A stretch of 41,152 nt of DNA, from the NCBI GenBank assembly GCA_963593765.1, contig CAVBBU010000003.1, forward strand, positions 1 through 41,152, read 5' to 3'. Positions 7,422-15,656 of the stretch are shown in pieces. The notes below the pieces were generated by a model that was not told the DNA's origin, searched no databases, and saw only the letters and a list, made by a program, of their open reading frames with translations. The translations under genes were made by a program, and so were the position numbers. This DNA is from CAVBBU01 sp963593765 (GTDB lineage: Bacteria > Bacillota > Clostridia > Lachnospirales > Lachnospiraceae). Position 1 is the stretch's first letter, and every line of letters starts with the position of its first letter.

Positions 7422-8312
7422 TTAGCTAATTATCATATATGGTCTGTTAATATCTTCCTGCCAATCCTGACTAAAGTCTATCATAAAATAGGTATATATA
7501 ACACCTAGATCTGTATCATTCCAGCAGGTATCTACTTTCTTCCATATACCATCAACCAATACCCCGTTCATAGCATGACCAGCAACTGTTCCATCCGCTT
7601 TTGTAACATTACACGGAATATATGCACTGCTTATGCCAGACTTAAAGCAAAGATTAAAAAATGTTCTTGCATACCCCTCGCATACACTACTTCCCTCACA
7701 GACTGTATTGTATACGCTATGCTTTTCATTTATTCCTGAGTTATAGCCTGCCCAGTCATAGCTATTATTATTTGCAATCCAATCATTAAAGAATTTTATT
7801 TTTGCATTAAATTCATCAGGTGCTGCTGCTACTACTGAATCCACTATAGCCTCTGCTGCATCATGCTGTCTTAAAAGCTCTGGTGCATCTGCATCTCTTT
7901 GAAAAGCCACATATATATGTCCCTTGTTACCTGCATTACGACCATTCAGAGTGTATGTATATTTGCAGCTATTCACATCTCTTTCTTCTATTACGGCATA
8001 ATCCCATCCAGTATTATATATTACAGACACCTTATTAATATCACCCATAAAAAGCTTCTCAAGAGTCTTTGCAACAGCATTGCCCTCCTCGCTGCTTCCA
8101 CATATTATACCAGTATCGTAATATTCATAATCACCGTTTTCATTGTTGCAAGCTATTGCTCTTAATGTATCAATAAACATATTGTATTCTTCTAGTGTTA
8201 CATATTCACTCTTACAGATGCCATTGTTACATGCTGCCAACGCCCTAATATTACATACCTTGCTACCTACTAATACAACCATTGCTGCTACTAAAAATAC
8301 TAATTTTTTCAT
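7422..8312 (-). CDS. Secreted transglutaminase-like cysteine protease-fold protein
   Basis: A 296-residue protein with a signal peptide (MKKLVFLVAAMVVLVGSKV, probable cleavage after the ALA near residue 26). The C-terminal half has the transglutaminase/protease triad in order: Cys211 in SSVCEGYARTF, His246 in GHAMNGVLVDGIW and Asp261 in KVDTCWND. The domain is thus likely active, as a peptidase, amidase or crosslinker outside the membrane. The N-terminal 160 residues are not recognised and hold several cysteines. The open frame starts at 8327, but that ATG overlaps the GGAGG serving the ATG at 8312. It is first gene of an operon with the 50-codon ORF and sigma-MORN gene, so its role is probably linked to envelope sensing (inference). 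Confidence 0.85.
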   Translation of the reverse strand: MKKLVFLVAAMVVLVGSKVCNIRALAACNNGICKSEYVTLEEYNMFIDTLRAIACNNENGDYEYYDTGIICGSSEEGNAVAKTLEKLFMGDINKVSVIYNTGWDYAVIEERDVNSCKYTYTLNGRNAGNKGHIYVAFQRDADAPELLRQHDAAEAIVDSVVAAAPDEFNAKIKFFNDWIANNNSYDWAGYNSGINEKHSVYNTVCEGSSVCEGYARTFFNLCFKSGISSAYIPCNVTKADGTVAGHAMNGVLVDGIWKKVDTCWNDTDLGVIYTYFMIDFSQDWQEDINRPYMIIS

Positions 8313-8471
8313 TTTTAAATCCTCCATAATAATTTAATCGTTTTAAGGCTTTTTTTACTTCCTTATACCTATTAGACGTATTAAACTCTTATAAGGTTTT
8401 AAATTTTGCAAAAAAAATTAAAATTTTTATTTTCAATTTAAATATATCAGGCAAAAAATTTTACGTAAACA

Positions 8472-8500
8472 AAAATCAGCACCCTTACAGTGCTGATTTT
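8472..8500 (-). terminator. Terminator of the ribosomal superoperon
   Basis: Perfect 11-bp arms AAAATCAGCAC/GTGCTGATTTT around a 7-base loop. On the reverse strand TTTTTGTTT follows. It ends the transcript about 30 nt after rplQ. Confidence 0.85.
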
Positions 8501-8527
8501 CACCATTCATTAATCTTAATTTAATTC

Positions 8528-9064
8528 TTATACAAGCTCTAGGAGAACCTCCATAGCTGCATCACCCTTACGAGTACCTATCTTAACTATTCTTGTATAT
8601 CCACCCTTGCGGTCTGCATACTTAGGTCCGTACTCATCGAAAAGCTTCTTAGCAAGATCGAGCTTCTTTGTATTCTTCTTTCTTCCAGCTCCCTTTGCAG
8701 GAACCTCAGTAATATCATAAAGAACTGATTTCATCATAGCTCTTGCATGAAGTCTTGAAGGCTTATCCTTCTTTATCTCCTTGTCGACCTCATCATATAC
8801 TGTTACCTTCTTGCCGTCCTTTTCTTCCTTAACTCTCTTGCCATCCTTGTCCTTACGAGCAACCTTAGCCTTAACAGTTACAGTCTCGAAGTTATCCTTC
8901 TCTCTAACTGCAAGTGCGATAAGTGGCTCAACAAGCTTTCTTACTTCCTTAGCTCTAGCTTCTGTAGTAACTATCTTACCGTGTGTAAGTAGCGCAGTAG
9001 CCTGATTACGAAGCATTGCTTTTCTCTGGCTAGATGTTCTTCCTAGCTTTCTATACATTGCCAT
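8528..9064 (-). CDS. rplQ: 50S ribosomal protein L17
   Basis: Last gene of the superoperon. N-terminus MAMYRKLGRTSSQRKAMLRN and C-terminus FDEYGPKYADRKGGYTRIVK are classic L17. At 178 residues it is 50-60 longer than the usual 115-130. The excess is a charged Lys/Asp/Glu segment at about residues 52-130, between helix 1 (ARAKEVRKLVEPLIAL) and the LFDEYGPKYADR motif. Such insertions are known to me from Lachnospiraceae, so this is a lineage feature rather than a frame error. The gene lies 59 nt after rpoA with its own GGAGG. Confidence 0.97.
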   Translation of the reverse strand: MAMYRKLGRTSSQRKAMLRNQATALLTHGKIVTTEARAKEVRKLVEPLIALAVREKDNFETVTVKAKVARKDKDGKRVKEEKDGKKVTVYDEVDKEIKKDKPSRLHARAMMKSVLYDITEVPAKGAGRKKNTKKLDLAKKLFDEYGPKYADRKGGYTRIVKIGTRKGDAAMEVLLELV

Positions 9065-9123
9065 TTTATTAATCCTCCATCTAGCATATATACATGCACA
9101 TACGGTCTTACTGTATATATGTA

Positions 9124-10080
9124 TTATTCTTCACTATTCTTAAGCTGAAGTCCCAGCTCATGAATCTTAGCTATAACCTCATCCATAGACTTACGTCCAA
9201 GATTTCTAACCTTCATCATCTCATCAGATGTACGATTGCACAGCTCTGATACAGTGCTAATTCCAGCTCTCTTGAGGCAGTTATAAGAGCGAACAGAAAG
9301 CTCGAGTTCTTCTATAGGCTTGTCCATAGCCTTTTCCTTCTCGTCAACTTCCTTCTCTATCATAACCTCTGCTGTCTTAGCATTTTCAGATAGATCTATA
9401 AATAGCTTTAGGTGCTCACTAAGTACCTTAGCCGCTAGTGATACAGCCTCATCCGGAGCTAGTGTACCATTAGTATAAACATCTAATGTAAGCTTATCAT
9501 AGTCTGTCATCTGTCCTACACGAGTATTCTCTACAAGCATATTTACTCTCTCTACAGGTGTATATATAGAGTCTACAGCTATAGTTCCTATAGGACTGTC
9601 TTCGTTTTTATTCTTATCAGAAGATACATATCCCCTACCATTTGTAATGGTAAGTTCCATATATATCCTTCCGCTGCCACCAGATACATGGGCTATAACC
9701 TGATCCTTATTAAGAATCTCTATATCCTGATCACAATGTATATCAGCTGCTGTTATAACTCCATCGCCCTCAAAATCTATATAAGCTGTCTTTGCCTCGC
9801 CACCTAGATCTAGGTTCTTAATTGCAAGGCTCTTGATGTTCATGATTATCTCAGTAACATCCTCCTTGACACCCTCTATAGAAGAGAACTCATGTAGCAC
9901 GCCGTCTATCTTAATCTGGCTAACTGCTGTGCCCGGAAGTGAAGAAAGCATAATTCTTCTAAGTGAATTACCTAGAGTGTTGCCATAGCCTCTCTCTAGC
10001 GGCTCGCATACGAATCTGCCCTTCTTTTGATCCTCTGATATATCTACTATCTCTATATTTGGCTTTTCAAAATCGAACAC
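9124..10080 (-). CDS. rpoA: DNA-directed RNA polymerase alpha subunit
   Basis: 318 residues, normal for the family. The N-terminal dimerisation and assembly domain covers about 1-230 (EPLERGYGNTLGNSLRRIMLSSLPG). A charged linker follows (IEKEVDEKEKAMDKP). The C-terminal helix-hairpin-helix domain (about 255-318) carries LSVRSYNCLKRAGISTVSEL and KVRNLGRKSMDEV, which bind UP elements and activators. The start codon is GTG, 24 nt after rpsD, with AGGAGGT upstream. Confidence 0.98.
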   Translation of the reverse strand: MFDFEKPNIEIVDISEDQKKGRFVCEPLERGYGNTLGNSLRRIMLSSLPGTAVSQIKIDGVLHEFSSIEGVKEDVTEIIMNIKSLAIKNLDLGGEAKTAYIDFEGDGVITAADIHCDQDIEILNKDQVIAHVSGGSGRIYMELTITNGRGYVSSDKNKNEDSPIGTIAVDSIYTPVERVNMLVENTRVGQMTDYDKLTLDVYTNGTLAPDEAVSLAAKVLSEHLKLFIDLSENAKTAEVMIEKEVDEKEKAMDKPIEELELSVRSYNCLKRAGISTVSELCNRTSDEMMKVRNLGRKSMDEVIAKIHELGLQLKNSEE

Positions 10081-10104
10081 GTATAGTACCTCCTAAGATT
10101 TTAA

Positions 10105-10698
10105 TTACTTAGAATACAGCTCGACGATCTGAAGTTCATCAACTGGTACGTCGATTTCCTCTCTTGTAGGGAATGACTTAACACTGCCCTTAAGATTCTC
10201 CTGATCTACATCAAGCCATTCTGGTATGATGCGTCCTGCTGTCTGCTCAAGTACTTCCTTATATCTTGTTGAAGACTTAGCTCCTTCCTTAATCTCTATA
10301 ACATCACCTACAGATACTAGGTATGAAGGAATGTTTACGCACTTGCCATTAACTAGCACATGCTTGTGGTCAACTATCTGACGTGTTTCTCTTCTTGTTC
10401 TTCCGAATCCCATACGGAATACAACATTGTCTAATCTTCTCTCAAGAAGTATCATAAGGTTTTCACCTACCTGACCCTTCATACGAGAAGCCTTAGCATA
10501 ATAATTTCTAAAAGGCTTTTCGAGAACGCCATATATAAACTTAGCCTTCTGCTTCTCTCTTAGCTGTGAACCATACTCACTAAGCTTACGGCCTGATCTC
10601 TTTAGCTCTCTGTTTGATTTTTTATCGATCCCTAGGTATGTTGGATCGAGTCCGAGTGATCTACATCTTTTAAGAACGGGAACTTTATTTACTGCCAC
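10105..10698 (-). CDS. rpsD: 30S ribosomal protein S4
   Basis: 197 residues. The C-terminal S4 RNA-binding domain is clear (LERRLDNVVFRMGFGRTRRETRQIVDHKHVLVNGK). The N-terminal part (LKRCRSLGLDPTYLGI) has one Cys and no zinc-binding set, the zinc-free form. S4 nucleates 16S assembly. Located between rpsK and rpoA, starting with GTG after AGGAGG. Confidence 0.97.
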   Translation of the reverse strand: MAVNKVPVLKRCRSLGLDPTYLGIDKKSNRELKRSGRKLSEYGSQLREKQKAKFIYGVLEKPFRNYYAKASRMKGQVGENLMILLERRLDNVVFRMGFGRTRRETRQIVDHKHVLVNGKCVNIPSYLVSVGDVIEIKEGAKSSTRYKEVLEQTAGRIIPEWLDVDQENLKGSVKSFPTREEIDVPVDELQIVELYSK

Positions 10699-10714
10699 TT
10701 TTAGTACCTCCTAA

Positions 10715-11113
10715 TTAGACTCTTCTGCGTTTTGGTGGACGACATCCGTTATGTGGTACCGGAGTTACATCCTTAATACTAGTTACTTCTATTCCACAAG
10801 CTGCGAGAGCACGAATTGCTGCCTCTCTACCTGAACCTGGTCCCTTAACCATAACATCCACAGATTTTAAGCCATGTACTAAAGCTGCCTTTGCGGCAGT
10901 TTCTGCAGCCATACTTGCTGCATATGGAGTAGATTTCTTTGAACCTCTAAATCCAAGACCACCAGCACTTGCCCATGATAATGCATTACCCTGAGTATCA
11001 GTCAATGTAACGATTGTGTTATTAAATGATGACTGAATATGTGCCTGTCCACGTTCAACGTTTTTCTTAACACGCTTTTTTGTCACCTTTTTGGTGGAAG
11101 CTGCTTTTGCCAT
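10715..11113 (-). CDS. rpsK: 30S ribosomal protein S11
   Basis: 132 residues. Motifs include GQAHIQSSFNNTIVTLTD, SAGGLGFRGSKKSTPYAA, VKGPGSGREAAIRAL and the C-terminal VTPVPHNGCRPPKRRRV. S11 forms part of the 30S platform near the mRNA exit. It follows rpsM after an unusually long 83-nt gap in which no ORF or promoter is clear; AGTAGG precedes the ATG. Confidence 0.98.
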   Translation of the reverse strand: MAKAASTKKVTKKRVKKNVERGQAHIQSSFNNTIVTLTDTQGNALSWASAGGLGFRGSKKSTPYAASMAAETAAKAALVHGLKSVDVMVKGPGSGREAAIRALAACGIEVTSIKDVTPVPHNGCRPPKRRRV

Positions 11114-11196
11114 CTAAACTAACCTACTTTCTTTAATAATCTTTACGCTTGCTCCTGTTATTAAAACATGCAACGTATTTAATTCCTTAAGAAGAA

Positions 11197-11565
11197 TTAC
11201 TTCTTCTTGTTTGCAACAGTCTTTCTTGGGCCCTTACATGTTCTTGCATTGGTCTTTGTCTTTTGACCACGAACAGGTAAGTGTCTTCTATGACGAATAC
11301 CACGATAGCAACCGATTTCCTGAAGTCTCTTGATATTCATAGCAACCTCTCTTCTAAGGTCACCTTCAACCATCTGACTATCAGCAATAATGGTAGCTAA
11401 CTTCTTGACTTCGTCATCTGTAAGATCCTTAACTCTTGTGTCAGGATTTACACCAGCCTCAGAAAGAATACGATTTGAGCTAGAAACACCTATACCATAG
11501 ATATAGGTAAGACCGATCTCAATACGCTTTTCTCTCGGTAAATCAACGCCTGCTATACGAGCCAT
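11197..11565 (-). CDS. rpsM: 30S ribosomal protein S13
   Basis: 122 residues. Starts MARIAGVDLPREKRIEIGLTY and ends with the basic tail RHLPVRGQKTKTNARTCKGP typical of S13, which bridges to the 50S head contacts B1a/B1b. It lies 27 nt after rpmJ with GGAGG. Confidence 0.98.
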   Translation of the reverse strand: MARIAGVDLPREKRIEIGLTYIYGIGVSSSNRILSEAGVNPDTRVKDLTDDEVKKLATIIADSQMVEGDLRREVAMNIKRLQEIGCYRGIRHRRHLPVRGQKTKTNARTCKGPRKTVANKKK

Positions 11566-11592
11566 CTTGCCTTTTTCCTCCTTATTTTATTA

Positions 11593-11706
11593 TCAACCCT
11601 GTCTCTGCTTGTGCTTTGGGTTCTCACATATGATTCTTATAGAACCTTTTCTCTTGATAACCTTGCACTTTTCACACATAGGTTTTACTGAAGATCTGAC
11701 TTTCAT
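11593..11706 (-). CDS. rpmJ: 50S ribosomal protein L36 (zinc-ribbon form)
   Basis: A 37-codon gene between infA and rpsM. The product starts MKVRSSVKPMCEKCKVIKRK and ends CENPKHKQRQG. The zinc ligands Cys11, Cys14, Cys27 and His32 are all present, so this is the C+ paralogue. AGGAG precedes the ATG at 11706. It is the first gene after the internal promoter at 11749-11777. Confidence 0.97.
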   Translation of the reverse strand: MKVRSSVKPMCEKCKVIKRKGSIRIICENPKHKQRQG

Positions 11707-11748
11707 AGTAATACTCCTTTCAACAAATCTCCAAAAAGTCGCCAGAAT

Positions 11749-11777
11749 ATTATATCACTACTGCATATATCACGCAA
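11749..11777 (-). promoter_or_regulatory. Internal sigma-A promoter before rpmJ
   Basis: On the reverse strand TTGCGT (11772-11777), a 17-base spacer and TATAAT (11749-11754) lie in the 97-nt infA-rpmJ gap, the largest in the superoperon. This would drive rpmJ-rpsM-rpsK-rpsD-rpoA-rplQ separately from the upstream genes. Confidence 0.7.
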
Positions 11778-11803
11778 GCGATTGTTTTGAAGAATTCTTT
11801 GAC

Positions 11804-12022
11804 CTATTTATCTCGCCATATTATACGTCCCTTTGACAGGTCATATGGTGATAATTCTATAGTAACCTTATCGCCAGGAAGTATTCTTATGTAGTTCATA
11901 CGAAGCTTCCCGCTTATATGTGCTAAAACCTGGTGTCCGTTTTCTAGCTCCACCTGGAACATAGCATTAGGTAACTTTTCTACAACTTTTCCTTCTATTT
12001 CTATAACATCATCCTTAGACAT
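11804..12022 (-). CDS. infA: Translation initiation factor IF-1
   Basis: 72 residues, an S1/OB-fold protein (MSKDDVIEIEGKVVEKLPNA, VLAHISGKLRMNYIRILPGD, KGRIIWRDK) that occupies the 30S A site during initiation. Its ATG lies 22 nt inside the end of the KOW-domain gene, with an AGGAG-type site within that gene, so expression is likely coupled to it. Confidence 0.98.
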   Translation of the reverse strand: MSKDDVIEIEGKVVEKLPNAMFQVELENGHQVLAHISGKLRMNYIRILPGDKVTIELSPYDLSKGRIIWRDK

Positions 12023-12264
12023 CCACGAATCTCCTCGTTAGTGATGCAAAGCCCAGAACCAAGTCTTGACTTTAAATCATCATTGTCAATATGAATTACC
12101 TGTATATGCTTCTTATTCTTTCTCTTTGGATTAGCTACGCCTCTTTCTCGCCCGTCCGAGAGCATTACGCTACTCCCCATATCCTTAATAACGAGGTAAA
12201 TGCTTCCTGCGTCATGCCCTGAAAGGCTTTTTGCAGCTTCTCCAAGTAAACTTTGCCCTATCAA
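12001..12264 (-). CDS. KOW domain RNA-binding protein (L14e/L6e-like)
   Basis: 87 residues. Members sit between map and infA in many Clostridia. The sequence has the short KOW-like strand-loop-strand (SGHDAGSIYLVIKDMGSSVMLSDG), then a basic NPKRKNKKHIQVI. The role is unproven; RNA or ribosome binding is inferred. The start is TTG at 12264, overlapping the map TGA (TTGA), because no other in-frame start precedes the conserved part and GGAG lies upstream. Its 3' end overlaps infA by 22 nt. Confidence 0.85.
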   Translation of the reverse strand: MIGQSLLGEAAKSLSGHDAGSIYLVIKDMGSSVMLSDGRERGVANPKRKNKKHIQVIHIDNDDLKSRLGSGLCITNEEIRGCLRMML

Positions 12265-13031
12265 TTATTTTTCTCCGACTCAGTAAGAGTAAGTATCTCC
12301 GGTTCACCATCTGTTATAAGAATAGTATTCTCATAATGTGCAGACAGCGTTCCGTCCTCAGTTACCACAGTCCAGTCATCATCTAGCCATTCCACATCAG
12401 GCCTGCCTATATTAATCATAGGCTCTATAGCAAGTGTCATTCCAGCCTCTAGCCTAATGCCCTTACTTTTCATCTTAAAGTTTGGTATCTCCGGCTCCTC
12501 ATGAAGGCTAGTTCCTATGCCATGTCCGACAAGGTCTCTTACGACTCCATAGCCGAAGCTTTCTGCATATGCTCCTATAGCACTGCATATATCATTAAGA
12601 TGGTTGCCTGCCCTTGCATATTTAATTCCCTCAAAGAATGACTGCCTTGTAACAGCTATAAGCTTTTTTGCTTCATCGCTTATCTCGCCTACACCGTGCG
12701 TTCTTGCTGCATCTGAGTGATAGCCCTTGTATATAAGTCCTGCATCAAGGCTGACTATATCTCCATCCTCTATATATCTTCTTTTAGACGGGATGCCATG
12801 GACTACTTCATCATTGACCGATACGCATATAGCGGCAGGATAGCCCTCATAATTTTTAAAATTTGGCACGCATCCGAAGCTTCGGATAATCTCCTCGCCT
12901 CTTTTTGTAATGTCATATGTGGTCATCCCAGCATGAAGCTCCTTACCTAGTGTTTCATGTACTATACTAAGCAGCCTGCACGACTCACGCATAAGCTCTA
13001 TCTCACGCTTTGACTTAATGGAAACAGACAT
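12261..13031 (-). CDS. map: Methionine aminopeptidase type I
   Basis: 256 residues. It removes the initiator methionine from nascent proteins. The dinuclear metal ligands are visible: DAGLIYKGYHSDAARTHGVG (two Asp), HGIGTSLHEEPEIPN (His), EPMIN (Glu) and the later Glu in the SAHYENTILIT stretch. No N-terminal zinc-finger extension is present, so it is the short bacterial type. It lies one base after adk and overlaps the KOW gene by 4 nt. Confidence 0.97.
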   Translation of the reverse strand: MSVSIKSKREIELMRESCRLLSIVHETLGKELHAGMTTYDITKRGEEIIRSFGCVPNFKNYEGYPAAICVSVNDEVVHGIPSKRRYIEDGDIVSLDAGLIYKGYHSDAARTHGVGEISDEAKKLIAVTRQSFFEGIKYARAGNHLNDICSAIGAYAESFGYGVVRDLVGHGIGTSLHEEPEIPNFKMKSKGIRLEAGMTLAIEPMINIGRPDVEWLDDDWTVVTEDGTLSAHYENTILITDGEPEILTLTESEKNN

Positions 13032-13032
13032 T

Positions 13033-13680
13033 TTACATATCTCCTAAGATACTAACTATATCTTCAAAAACCTTGTCCATGTTCTGAGTACCATCAACCT
13101 GCTTTAGCTTCCCAAAGCTCTTATAGTAATCTATAAGAGGCTGAGTCTGATCGTGATAAACAGAGAGTCTCTTTTTAACTGTCTCTGGCTTATCATCATC
13201 TCTAAGTGTAAGCTCTTTTCCGCATATATCGCATATGCCTTCACTCTTTGGCGGATTAAATTCTATATGATAGGTTGCTCCGCAGCCTACGCATGCTCTT
13301 CTTCCACCCATACGATTAACTATATTCTCATCCGGAACATCTACATCTATAGCATAATCTATAGACTCACCAGATCCCTGAAGCGCCTGTGTTAAGCACT
13401 CAGCCTGAGGTATAGTTCTAGGAAAGCCATCAAGCACATATCCGCCCCTACAATCATCCTGATGTATTCTGTCCATAAGCATGCCTATGGTAATGTCATC
13501 AGGCACAAGAGCTCCCTTGTCCATAAAGCTCCTTGCCTTCATGCCGAGCTCTGTACCTGCTTTTATATTGCTTCTGAATATATCTCCGGTAGAGATATGA
13601 GGGATATTATACTTACTGGCTATTCTTATCGCCTGTGTTCCCTTGCCAGCTCCGGGAGCTCCTAACATAATTATCTTCAT
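13033..13680 (-). CDS. adk: Adenylate kinase (zinc-containing)
   Basis: 215 residues. It interconverts ATP+AMP and 2 ADP. The P-loop GAPGAGKGTQ is at residues 7-16, AMP-binding STGDIFR follows, and DGFPRT lies near 85. The LID has four cysteines (CVGCG ... CDICG), the zinc-binding form of Gram-positive bacteria. The longer open frame begins with a GTG that lies in the ribosome binding site (AGGTGA), so the ATG at 13680 is chosen. One base separates it from secY and from map. Confidence 0.97.
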   Translation of the reverse strand: MKIIMLGAPGAGKGTQAIRIASKYNIPHISTGDIFRSNIKAGTELGMKARSFMDKGALVPDDITIGMLMDRIHQDDCRGGYVLDGFPRTIPQAECLTQALQGSGESIDYAIDVDVPDENIVNRMGGRRACVGCGATYHIEFNPPKSEGICDICGKELTLRDDDKPETVKKRLSVYHDQTQPLIDYYKSFGKLKQVDGTQNMDKVFEDIVSILGDM

Positions 13681-13681
13681 A

Positions 13682-15001
13682 TTAGATATCACCTAAAAAT
13701 CCCTTATAGTTTCTAACAACCATCTGTGACTCTATTGCCTTAAGTGTTTCAAGTATAACACCGACTATAATTATAAGTGATGTACCTGTAAATGATAGCC
13801 TAGATACAGAGAACACTCCTGAAATTATAATAGGTATGACAGCAACTATTGTAAGTCCGCATGCACCGATAAATATAATATATGTAAGTATCTTATTTAG
13901 GTAATCGCTTGTTGGCTTACCTGGTCTGATACCTGGTATAAAGCCTGCAGACTTCTTCATATTATTAGCTACCTCAAGCGGATTAAATGTGATTGAGGTA
14001 TAGAAATATGCAAATAGTACTATCAATACAATGTAGATAACAAGACCTATAGAATATATCGGTCTTGATGGATTACACCAGCTTGATGAATTAAGCAGTG
14101 TAAGAATCTTACCTACTACAGAGTTGTAATCTACATTCATAAACTGTGATATAACAACTGGGAAGGACATAATTGATGATGCAAATATTACCGGTATAAC
14201 ACCTGCTGTATTAACCTTAAGCGGTATGTTAGATGACTGTCCTCCTATCATCTTACTTGCTCTGGTCTTTCCAGAATACTGGACAGGAATTCTTCTTTCA
14301 GCATCCTGCAATATAATAACGAATACAACCATTGCAAGTACAGCTATAAGAATTATAAATCCAGAAACAACCATAACTGCTACAGTTCTTCCCTGCATAA
14401 ATCTCTGGTATAGAGAATTTATATCCTGCGGAAGTGATGAGATAATATTAATTAAAAGGACTATAGATATACCATTACCTACGCCATTTTCTGTTATTCT
14501 CTCACCTATCCACATAAGGAATGCACTTCCTGCAGTCATAGTAAATATAGCAACTATAACGCTCATAGGTCCAAAGTCAGGGATAAGTCCCTGTCTTCCA
14601 AAGCCTACTGACATGGCTATAGACTCTATAAGAGCAAGTCCTACTGTTACATATCTTGTGTATTCGCTTATCTTCTTTCTGCCATCCTCACCCTCACGCT
14701 GCATCTCCTCTAGCTTAGGAATAGCTATAGTCATAAGCTGCATGATAATAGATGATGTGATGTATGGTGTTATGCTTAGTGCAAAAACACTCATCTGCTC
14801 AAACGAACCACCTGTAAGTGCATTAAAGAAGTTTGCTGCATCTCCGGTTTGAGCTGCAAAAAATTCTTTAAAATAGTTTGTATTAACTCCCGGTATAGGA
14901 AGATTGCTGCCAAACCTTATAACTACGAGCATTAAAAAAGTAAACAGCAATTTGTTTCTTATGTCCTTTACCTTAAATGCATTGCGTAGCGTATTCCACA
15001 T
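13682..15001 (-). CDS. secY: Preprotein translocase subunit SecY
   Basis: 439 residues with about ten hydrophobic segments. It forms the protein-conducting channel with SecE and SecG. Recognisable parts are the N-terminal cytosolic stretch MWNTLRNAFKVKDIRNKLLFT, the plug region FNALTGGSFEQMSVFALSITPYI, TM2 SSIIMQLMTIAIPKLEEMQREGEDGRKKI, and the loop ESAGFIPGIRPGKPT-like segment near 350. It follows rplO after one base. Confidence 0.97.
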   Translation of the reverse strand: MWNTLRNAFKVKDIRNKLLFTFLMLVVIRFGSNLPIPGVNTNYFKEFFAAQTGDAANFFNALTGGSFEQMSVFALSITPYITSSIIMQLMTIAIPKLEEMQREGEDGRKKISEYTRYVTVGLALIESIAMSVGFGRQGLIPDFGPMSVIVAIFTMTAGSAFLMWIGERITENGVGNGISIVLLINIISSLPQDINSLYQRFMQGRTVAVMVVSGFIILIAVLAMVVFVIILQDAERRIPVQYSGKTRASKMIGGQSSNIPLKVNTAGVIPVIFASSIMSFPVVISQFMNVDYNSVVGKILTLLNSSSWCNPSRPIYSIGLVIYIVLIVLFAYFYTSITFNPLEVANNMKKSAGFIPGIRPGKPTSDYLNKILTYIIFIGACGLTIVAVIPIIISGVFSVSRLSFTGTSLIIIVGVILETLKAIESQMVVRNYKGFLGDI

Positions 15002-15002
15002 A

Positions 15003-15443
15003 TTAGATCACCTCGCAAGTTCCACCAACAGCCTCTATCTTAGCCTTAGCACTCTCACTGACTGCATCTACCTTTACAGATAGCTTCTTAGTAAGCTCGC
15101 CATTACCTAAGATTTTGACTCCATCACCGGTTTTTTTGATTATTCCTGCCTCAAGTAGTGTCTTAGCTGTTACCTCTGTATCTGGAGCTAAGCACTCAAG
15201 TGCTGAAACATTGATTGCAACGATCTCCTTATGATTGCGGTTTTTAAAGCCTCTCTTAGGAAGACGTCTGTATAGTGGCATCTGTCCACCTTCAAAACCA
15301 GGTCTTGGTGCTCCTGAACGTGCCTTCTGTCCTTTATGTCCCTTACCTGCTGTCTTACCATTGCCAGATGCATGTCCACGACCACGTCTAAAGTTGTCGC
15401 TGTGAGTTGCACCCTCTGCAGGTCTTAAGCTCGATAAATCCAT
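15003..15443 (-). CDS. rplO: 50S ribosomal protein L15
   Basis: 146 residues. The N-terminal glycine-rich RNA-binding tail (RRGRGHASGNGKTAGKGHKGQKAR) and PGFEGGQMPLYRRLPKRGF are typical. An upstream GTG gives a frame to 15452, but that codon lies within AGGAGGTG, which serves the ATG at 15443 (MDLSSLRPAEG). Confidence 0.97.
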   Translation of the reverse strand: MDLSSLRPAEGATHSDNFRRGRGHASGNGKTAGKGHKGQKARSGAPRPGFEGGQMPLYRRLPKRGFKNRNHKEIVAINVSALECLAPDTEVTAKTLLEAGIIKKTGDGVKILGNGELTKKLSVKVDAVSESAKAKIEAVGGTCEVI

Positions 15444-15459
15444 ATCCTGCACCTCCTTA

Positions 15460-15642
15460 TTAGATTTCTTCTACTTTTACAAGATGTCTAACGTGCCATA
15501 CCATACCTCTTATAGCCTCGTTATCTGGCATCTCTACTGTCTTATTAACCTTCTTAAGTCCAAGTGCCTCTACGGTTGCCTTCTGCTTTGGAATAGCACC
15601 TATAGGGGATTTAACTAGGGTTATCTTTAATTTGTTTGCCAT
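15460..15642 (-). CDS. rpmD: 50S ribosomal protein L30
   Basis: 60 residues, normal bacterial length (KLKITLVKSPIGAIPKQKAT, LGLKKVNKTVEMPDN, IRGMVWHVRHLV). Sits between rpsE and rplO with AGGAGG. Confidence 0.97.
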   Translation of the reverse strand: MANKLKITLVKSPIGAIPKQKATVEALGLKKVNKTVEMPDNEAIRGMVWHVRHLVKVEEI

Positions 15643-15656
15643 TTTATTTCCTCCTA

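Noticed and set aside
8313..8527. Search for the usual ecfA-ecfT-truA genes after rplQ
   Set aside because: Only a terminator and an A+T-rich promoter region are present; those genes must lie elsewhere.
14226..14852. 208-codon open frame antisense to secY
   Set aside because: It is an antisense shadow of secY; its hydrophobic-looking codons mirror membrane segments, it has no ribosome binding site, and secY is intact.
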